A DNA stretch of 64,000 bases from Samsoniella hepiali (taxonomy: Eukaryota; Ascomycota; Sordariomycetes; Hypocreales; Cordycipitaceae), in NCBI GenBank assembly GCA_001455915.2, contig LNDK02000024.1, positions 1,302,001 to 1,366,000 on the forward strand. Reading direction: 5' to 3'. A model generated the notes under the pieces. That model did not search any database. It saw nothing but the letters and a program-made list of their open reading frames with translations, and had not been told where the DNA came from. Every line of letters starts with the position of its first letter. Position 1 is the first letter of the stretch. A program made the translations under genes and the position numbers. Positions 58,276 to 64,000 of this stretch are shown here, one piece after another.

Positions 58276-59151
58276 TTTGCAAGTAAAGATAAGGAACAAA
58301 GAAAAAGGCTGGTATTGTGTGCCGCGGCGCTTAGAGGTATCGCATGGCTTGGGCGGGATGTGAGGCGGGGGTGGCGTTTGAAGATGTAGACATGGCTAGC
58401 TTCTGCGACGGTAGAAAAACGAAGAAGCTCATGGGAACTGGTTACGCGTTTGAGACGCGCCGTTTGCACTTTAATGCGGCCGGCTGGCAATGATGCTGGC
58501 CGAGTGCCTGCCAGCTGGCAGCCTCTTTGGCCATGCAGGCGGCAAACGACAGTGTGCTATAACCAAGACGACAAGTGCCATATCAGAGACTTTTACTGTT
58601 ATTTGGGGAACAAAATAGACTGCTTTAGGTGTATTCTTTTATGCGCTCGGCCGAGTACGATTCGGCGTCTGGTCTTCACGCTGAAATGGACTCCTCTCTC
58701 CTCTGCGTCGGCTATCCTGGAACTGCGCATTTCCGATATAGATGCAGCCACCTACTAGCCGCATCTGCAGCGCGGGCACTATCAAAGACCAGATGCCGTA
58801 CATCTGGTACTACAACACCACTGTCAAAATAACCATAAAAGGAAAATCGCATTGTGCATTCGGGGTGGGTCATGCTGGGACATCACGGTGCACAGTCTTG
58901 GTCCAGCTCGGCCACAGCCATCCAGCGGCAGGACACGGTCAAGCGTGTGCATACTTCCTGTAGTTGCACTACTAGGCCGTGTCCTGAACACCCCTGATTC
59001 TAATTATTCCTCTCTTATCTGCTCAAAAAAGTAGCACAGCTGTCCTATTGAACGTGTTCCGTCTTACAGCCTTGGACGCCCGCGCTCCTCCCCCACTTCT
59101 GTCGGGGGCCCGGTCGATCTATGAGCAAATTCACGGTCAACCATTTTCACC
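58276..59151. promoter_or_regulatory. Divergent promoter region between rec8 and the aminotransferase gene
   Basis: 876 bp between start codons. The rec8 side carries an MBF-type ACGCGT box (listed separately). The remainder shows no recognisable coding or repeats. Confidence 0.55.
58442..58449 (-). promoter_or_regulatory. ACGCGTAA, MCB box (MBF-type site) upstream of rec8
   Basis: Read on the rec8 strand the sequence is ACGCGTAA, matching the MCB consensus ACGCGTNA. It lies about 167 bp before the start codon. A near match (GCGCGT, 58455-58460) sits 6 bp further upstream. MCB elements and MBF are known to control rec8 in fission yeast; conservation here is inference. Confidence 0.6.
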
Positions 59152-60710
59152 ATGGACAACCCAAACTATTCACTACCTTCTGAGGCATCTATCCACCTTG
59201 ACATCAATATGGCGGCGCGGACTTCGGCGCGGTCGCAGGCTACTGCCGAGTTCCTGAGTGCTCCCTGGCGGTTTGCCACGAGACAGACCTATGACAAGGA
59301 CACCAACCCCGACGGCGTCATCTCCTTTGCATTGGCCGAAAATGTGCGTGAAAGCCCTCACCAACTGGATTTCGGCAAAACGAAAACTCAAAAACTGACC
59401 AAGTGTTTCCACGTAGAAATTAGTCGTCCAAGATGTACGAGACTTTGTCAATCGCAATGCAAGTCACGTCATGCATCCATCTGTCGGTGTGTGCTGCGCC
59501 CTCGCTAACACCGGGCCCAGGTTACGTTTGAGAACAACGACTTCAACTACGGCACCACGGATCGCTTTCCCAAAGCGCTGGCGGCGCATCTCACAGAGTA
59601 CCTGCGCCCGTGCCTCCCCATTGAGCCAGCGCACATTCGCTCAACCAGCTCATGCACCGCGCTACACGACATGCTGGCGTGGGCCGTGGCCGACCCCGGC
59701 GACGCGATTCTGCTGAACCGCCCCATCTACGGACGCTTCGAGCTGGATTTTACCAACCGCGAGCAGGTCAAGATTCTCTATGCCGACACCGATGCCGAGA
59801 CGTGTCTGCAAGTGAGCGCCATTGAAAAGTACGAAGAAGCCCTTGCCGAGGCCGCCGCGTCGGGCATCAGCGTGCGGGCTATTCTCATTGTCAATCCTAA
59901 CAACCCGCTTGGTACGTTTGCTTCCACGGCCCTGACTGCAAGTCCAATTACTCATATATTCCAGGCCAATGCTACCACCGCAACACTCTGGTGGAGCTCA
60001 TGAAGCTGTGTCAGCGCCACCAGATCCATCTCATCAGCGACGAAGTCTACGCCTGTTCCGTGTTTGACTCGGATGAGCCCGAGGCCACGCCCTTCACCTC
60101 AATGCTCTCCATTGATCCGCGCGGCCTGATTGACCTCGAACTGCTGCACGTCGAGTATGGCTTCGCCAAGGACTTTGCCGCCGGCGGCATGAAACTCGGC
60201 GCCCTCGTCAGCCAGAGCCGGCCCGTCCTGCACGCCCTGGACAGTCTGATGCGCTTCCACACGCCGTCGGGCCCTGTGCTCAACATGGGCTGCGCGCTGC
60301 TCGAGGATCGCGCCTGGTGCCGCGCGTACATAGAGAGGATGCGCCGGGACACAAAGGCCGCCCACGCGCATGCCACCCGGCAGCTGCGCGCCGCGGGCAT
60401 CCCGTTCCTGCCGGGCTCCAACGCGGGCTTCTTTCTGTGGATCGACCTCTCGGCGCACCTGCCGACGGACCTGGACGGCGAGGAGAATGCAGAGTTTGCG
60501 TTTGCGAAGAAGGGTCTGGCGGCTGGCGTGTTTGTGCAGCCAAAGGAGGAGCATGCCAACCAGCCGGGTTGGTTTCGGTTGGTGTATACCCAAGACCCTG
60601 AAATCGTTACGGAAGGGATAAGGAGGTTCGTTTTTCTTTTGCACTGCAAATCACATGGCAGCTACTGACCACGGCTTTTCAGGATCAAGAGCGTCATTAC
60701 GGCAGAGTAA
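59152..60710 (+). CDS. PLP-dependent aminotransferase, ACC-synthase-like / GliI type
   Basis: Five exons (59152-59343, 59417-59458, 59521-59911, 59965-60625, 60683-60710) join in phase to 437 residues. Intron 2 (59459-59520) has a GC donor in the strong context AAT|GCAAGT; no GT donor nearby keeps the frame. Fold-type I features are VISFALAENKLVVQDV at the N-terminus, the STSSCTALHDMLAW segment, ILIVNPNNPLG, ISDEVYACSVF, and the pyridoxal-phosphate lysine in YGFAKDFAAGGMKLG (Lys277), then GSNAGFFLWIDLS and a substrate Arg in WFRLVY. Fungal relatives are labelled 1-aminocyclopropane-1-carboxylate synthase-like or GliI-like and often act in secondary metabolism, but no cluster genes are adjacent. 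The actual substrate is unknown. Confidence 0.9.
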
Positions 60711-60896
60711 TCTGGCGAGCAGAGCTTACAAGTTCATGCGGTAGCTATCAAGCGTTGGAGATGTGTAGATGCATAATCATTAGTTTCGTGATAGAAGTTC
60801 ATTACTATATACAAAATGGATGGCAGGCTTGGATACTGCGAGCCCTACCTATTTCTATGCACTTGTCTCCTCGTCCACAGCCAGGCGCGTTGATGG

Positions 60897-62467
60897 CTAG
60901 ATGGGTTGAAGTACCGCTGATGGCGCCGTCAATAGGGGCACCCTTCTCAAGCTCGGATCCGATGATGGGGCAGGAGTTGGCGGTGGTCTAGGATTGTCCC
61001 TATCCCACAGTGTCTGTCTCTGCGCCTCGTTTCTTTGCTCGACAGATTTCTCCGGTTCTGATAAGGATGTTATCCACAGCTGTATCCGGTTTCTCTGCGC
61101 TATTTCCTGCTCCCAGAGATTGTCCCATGTTGGCCCGTTTTGGAGCGGAACTTGGTTTATCGAATTAGAACACATCTCTGCCGTTGGATAAGAAAAAAGA
61201 ATGACTCACTACTGTTTGTCTGACTATGCGCACGCCGGCGCCGCCGGGAGAACCAAGACAACTTGGCGCTTTTATTTCTGACAAACATAAGACGGTGCTC
61301 CGGGCTCACGACATCCCTCGACCAAGTCCCAACAGAAGAAGGGCAGAAGAGAGACTTGAATCGAGAGAATACCTTGTTCTGAAATATAAACTCGTTGCTG
61401 AGAATGATATCGCAAGGCAGGTCTTCCACGACGTGAAGGTCGCACATAAATGTTGTCGTTTTTGTCCCACGCCCTGTAAGGGAGGAAAGCCCTGACAAAA
61501 AGCCATGATACTGAGCATAGTTTAATTCGTGAGAGGACGGCGGCGGCACATCAAACTGCAGCTCCACATTCAAGACCATGCCGTCTGTACGAATGGTCGA
61601 GCCGTCAATGAGTTCAATCTCTGTTTTGTACCTCTTTCCACGATGGATCTTGAACCCGTTTCGGCGAGCAAAGTCTCCGGACACGAGCATGAGGTCGGAT
61701 CCCGTGTCCGGAAACGCCGATGCTGCCGCTCCACCGACGGCACAACGAATGCGCTCCTTTGGAGCGTCGTCCATGAGAAAGAGGCGTTTGCCTCGCCGGA
61801 TGCAAGGGCGGACAGTATGAATAATGCGACGATCGTGCTTGGTGAGGGTTTTCGTCTCGTCCAGAAACTTCCTACCCAGGATTACGTCGTGCACGCTTTT
61901 GCGTAAGACTTGAAACTCGCGGCGATAGACTTCCTTTTCGCCCTTGAATTTAAAAAGACCGACAACCCGGCCGATGCTTTCCGCGACATTCCCGCCTAAA
62001 AGGGGCAGCAAGCTTGTTTGGGTAGTGTCAATCCTGAGCTTGTGCCGTCTCGCAAAGGACTGAGAGACGGCATTGACCGTGGAACCCCAGTCTGGGAGTG
62101 CTCTGACGGGAACACCATCCAGCGTCCCGCGGACTTCAGGGCAGCGGATGCCGGAAACGCGCTCTGCGTTTCCCGACCAAGTATTTGTATCGATTGAGCC
62201 ACGCGGGTAGTATGGGGAGTTGAACCAACGCGAAAGCCCACGATCCTGACCCGCAGTCGAGCCAGGACGAAGGTGGCAGCGTAGTATATGCTGCCTGATG
62301 TCCGTAAAACGACGGGTCCCTTTTGAGAGGCAGCATGAGGAATGTTTCGCAGGATCAGTCTTGTAAAACGGGCAGGCGTAGAACGGTAGTGTGTTACTCG
62401 GGGCGTGCGCCGTTTCGGGACGGACGTCGTCGTGTCCTCGCCCGGTGAGCCCTGGAGTCTCTGACAT
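60897..62467 (-). CDS. Zinc-finger-like protein with two tandem retropepsin-like domains
   Basis: Exon 61210-62467 joins exon 60897-61150 through a 59 bp intron (GTGAGT donor, TTCTAAT branch, AAG acceptor), giving 503 residues. The N-terminus has a C2H2-like pattern (Cys32, Cys45 or Cys46, His60, His65). Two aspartic-protease-like units follow. The first (about 112-215) has PDWGST where D-T/S-G is expected (126-128) and a VILGRKFL flap-end motif. The second (about 240-370) has a canonical PDTGSD (254-256) and CDIILSNEF. The C-terminal exon adds a Trp/Gln/Arg-rich tail (LWEQEIAQRN, WDRDNPRPP). Single retropepsin units work as dimers in retroelements and Ddi1; a tandem pair in one chain could form an internal pseudo-dimer (inference). 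There are no reverse transcriptase or integrase sequences nearby, so this is a cellular gene rather than an intact retroelement. Confidence 0.72.
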
Positions 62468-62993
62468 GCCCTCTGACGTCGGTGGGCTATAATGCCAGGC
62501 TTGCCGCTTGGCACCTGCGTTGGAGAGGCGACTTCTTCGAGGAAGAGGGAACGTTTATGGTTAAAATAGAAAATAAATCGCGCAGCATAAGCCATCAACT
62601 CGGAAAAGGCTGACAATGAGTGGTAAATAGTTGTTCAAGGTGTGGCTTTGAAAGGTGGCGGAGCATGGCAATTATTGGGCTGTTGCGGCTGATACTGATC
62701 AGCGGTCAGGCATGAGCAGTGGTTGGGCAGCAGCCAACCGAAATACGCCTTACGCACTGCCATGCTGCAGCTATGAGGCTACGTAGGGTGGGTGAGTGCC
62801 TTGGTGGCCTGAAGATTCTATTGGCCAAGTATCTGAGCTGCTGATAAATGATACCTTACGTGGGCAATATTGGTACGCGCTGGTCTACATCGTCGCATTG
62901 AATGGCCACTGAAAAAAAGGCGCGGTCGACGTTTTTAAGCTACAGAAAAAGCACCATATACATAGTCAAGGAACCAGGAACAGCCAGAGTAAG
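62468..62993. promoter_or_regulatory. Divergent promoter region between the retropepsin-like and DUF6594 genes
   Basis: 526 bp between start codons, with no repeat or known factor site noticed. A GTAAG-like sequence just before 62994 probably belongs to the leader. Confidence 0.45.
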
Positions 62994-63998
62994 ATGGATG
63001 TCGAAAATGTCACGGCGAGGGGAGGGTTCCCGCATCTGGCTCGCAAGATGGCCGCGATACCAGACTATGAGACGTTTGTCTTTCGCAAGTTCGATCGGCT
63101 CAGTGCTCGGACTCTGCTGCATCTGGAGAGCAAGCTTGCCTATCTTGAATGGAAGCTGGACAAGGCCGATGCGCAGGCGGCTCTCAGTCCGGACAATGAG
63201 ACGCTCCGTTCCATACGAGTCTGGGAGGCCTTTGAAGAAAACGCCAAGTGTGTGGGCCGTCCTGAGCATGACCGGATGAGAATTGCCGAAGAGGTTCGCG
63301 AGACGTTGAAAGAATACCGTGAGATTTGACGCTGCATATTTTTTTGGGGGGGTAGACCAAAAAGCTAAGCATGTGCGTTAGAGGAAGCGCTGCTGCGGCA
63401 AAATCAAATTGCTACGCTCGAGGCGCCGAAGAAACGGGCTCTCAAGGTTGCGCAGAGTCAGTCATACGACCATATTTATGAGCCCTGCACCGGAGTCAAG
63501 AAACGTCGACCGATCCTCGGTGGTCTCGCTCAGCAAAGGATTGATGAAGAGAATCACCGAGATCTTGTGGGGATACGACAGCAAGCCGACAAAGACCTTC
63601 TTTCGCGGTTTCTACAGAACCATTGGATGTTCAAGGTACCTTATCCTCCACTGTATCCTTTTGTTTCAGTATTCTGACCATCAAAGACGACGCAACTTAC
63701 AGAAGAGACCGAGTATATCAACGAAAGCCACGTCACTTGGGTTGCAGCGATAGTCAGCACTATCACAGCCGCCATCCTCCTGCTGGGTGCTATTGTTGTA
63801 TTGAGACTTCTGAAGGATGAGAAGGCGCAGCTAGGAGTCATTGGCATGTTCATGGTCCTCTTTGCAATTAGCGTTAGTGTTTTGACGAATGCGAGAAGGG
63901 CAGAGATGTTTGCGAGCACAGCGGCGTACGCGGCGGTGTTGGTAGTCTTTATATCCTCCACGCCGACGGGAGCAAGTACTGGCAAGAGTCCAACATGA
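62994..63998 (+). CDS. DUF6594-type membrane protein
   Basis: Exons 62994-63318, 63382-63635 and 63687-63998 join in phase (introns 63 and 51 bp) to 296 residues. The N-terminal part has the DUF6594 pattern: GGFPHLARKMAAIPDYETF, VFRKFDRLSARTLLHLESKL, then a predicted coiled coil of Glu/Lys/Leu-rich helices. The C-terminus has three hydrophobic segments (about 211-235, 243-265 and 268-285), the last with the family's RRAEMFASTAAYAAVLVVF. DUF6594 proteins are abundant in ascomycetes and have no established function; the layout implies a membrane-anchored protein with a long cytosolic coiled-coil head. The unspliced frames contain stops, so both introns are needed. Confidence 0.82.
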
Positions 63999-64000
63999 GA

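Noticed and set aside
61157..62467. Reading the retropepsin-like gene as part of an LTR retrotransposon
   Set aside because: No reverse transcriptase, RNase H, integrase, LTR pair or primer-binding site is visible, and the gene has an intron and a cellular-type N-terminus.
1..64000. tRNA, rRNA or CRISPR features
   Set aside because: I scanned for T-arm patterns with paired stems and for regularly spaced direct repeats and found none convincing; absence by eye is not proof for tRNA genes.

Overview
The window is nuclear DNA of a filamentous ascomycete, most likely a Sordariomycete and probably Hypocreales. The signs are spliced genes with 45-200 bp introns (GT or GC donors, CTAAC/CTAAT branch points, AG acceptors), CT-rich leaders before start codons, many A/T homopolymers, G/C-rich third codon positions, and ascomycete families such as Clr5-ankyrin, DUF6594, DUF7600-type F-box and the HDA2/3-chromodomain protein. 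I see no bacterial operon, rRNA, tRNA, CRISPR array or intact transposon. No biosynthetic cluster is apparent.

I rebuilt 19 protein-coding genes, checking reading phase across each proposed intron. Left third (1-20.3 kb): a 5'-truncated unknown gene; rai1 (mRNA cap quality control) divergent from a chromodomain/HDA2-3 chromatin protein; cox6 (respiratory complex IV) divergent from an ELO fatty-acid elongase; an F-box/LRR-like protein; and a Clr5-ankyrin protein with a degenerate tandem repeat just past its stop codon.

Middle (20.3-44.4 kb): a possible gene relic; a full-length ABCC (MRP-type) transporter divergent from lys1 (last step of lysine synthesis), which carries a perfect CPC1/Gcn4-type site; a DUF7600-type F-box protein; then about 12.8 kb holding only one Ser-rich hypothetical gene (37962-39077), flanked by 6.5 and 5.3 kb with no supportable gene.

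Right third (44.4-64 kb): glycogen synthase; a large ferric reductase; exosome subunit rrp43; Rab escort protein mrs6; the meiotic cohesin kleisin rec8, with an MBF-type box in its promoter; a PLP aminotransferase of the ACC-synthase-like/GliI type with a GC-AG intron; a protein with a zinc-finger-like N-terminus and two retropepsin-like folds; and a DUF6594 membrane protein.

Most genes are unlinked housekeeping functions in alternating orientation, so no pathway is encoded here as a unit. The least ordinary items are the tandem retropepsin-like protein, the Clr5-ankyrin gene with its internal duplication and adjacent repeat, the chromodomain-HDA2/3 protein, and the gene-poor 31.5-44.4 kb stretch. 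I did not find a clearly new multi-gene system.
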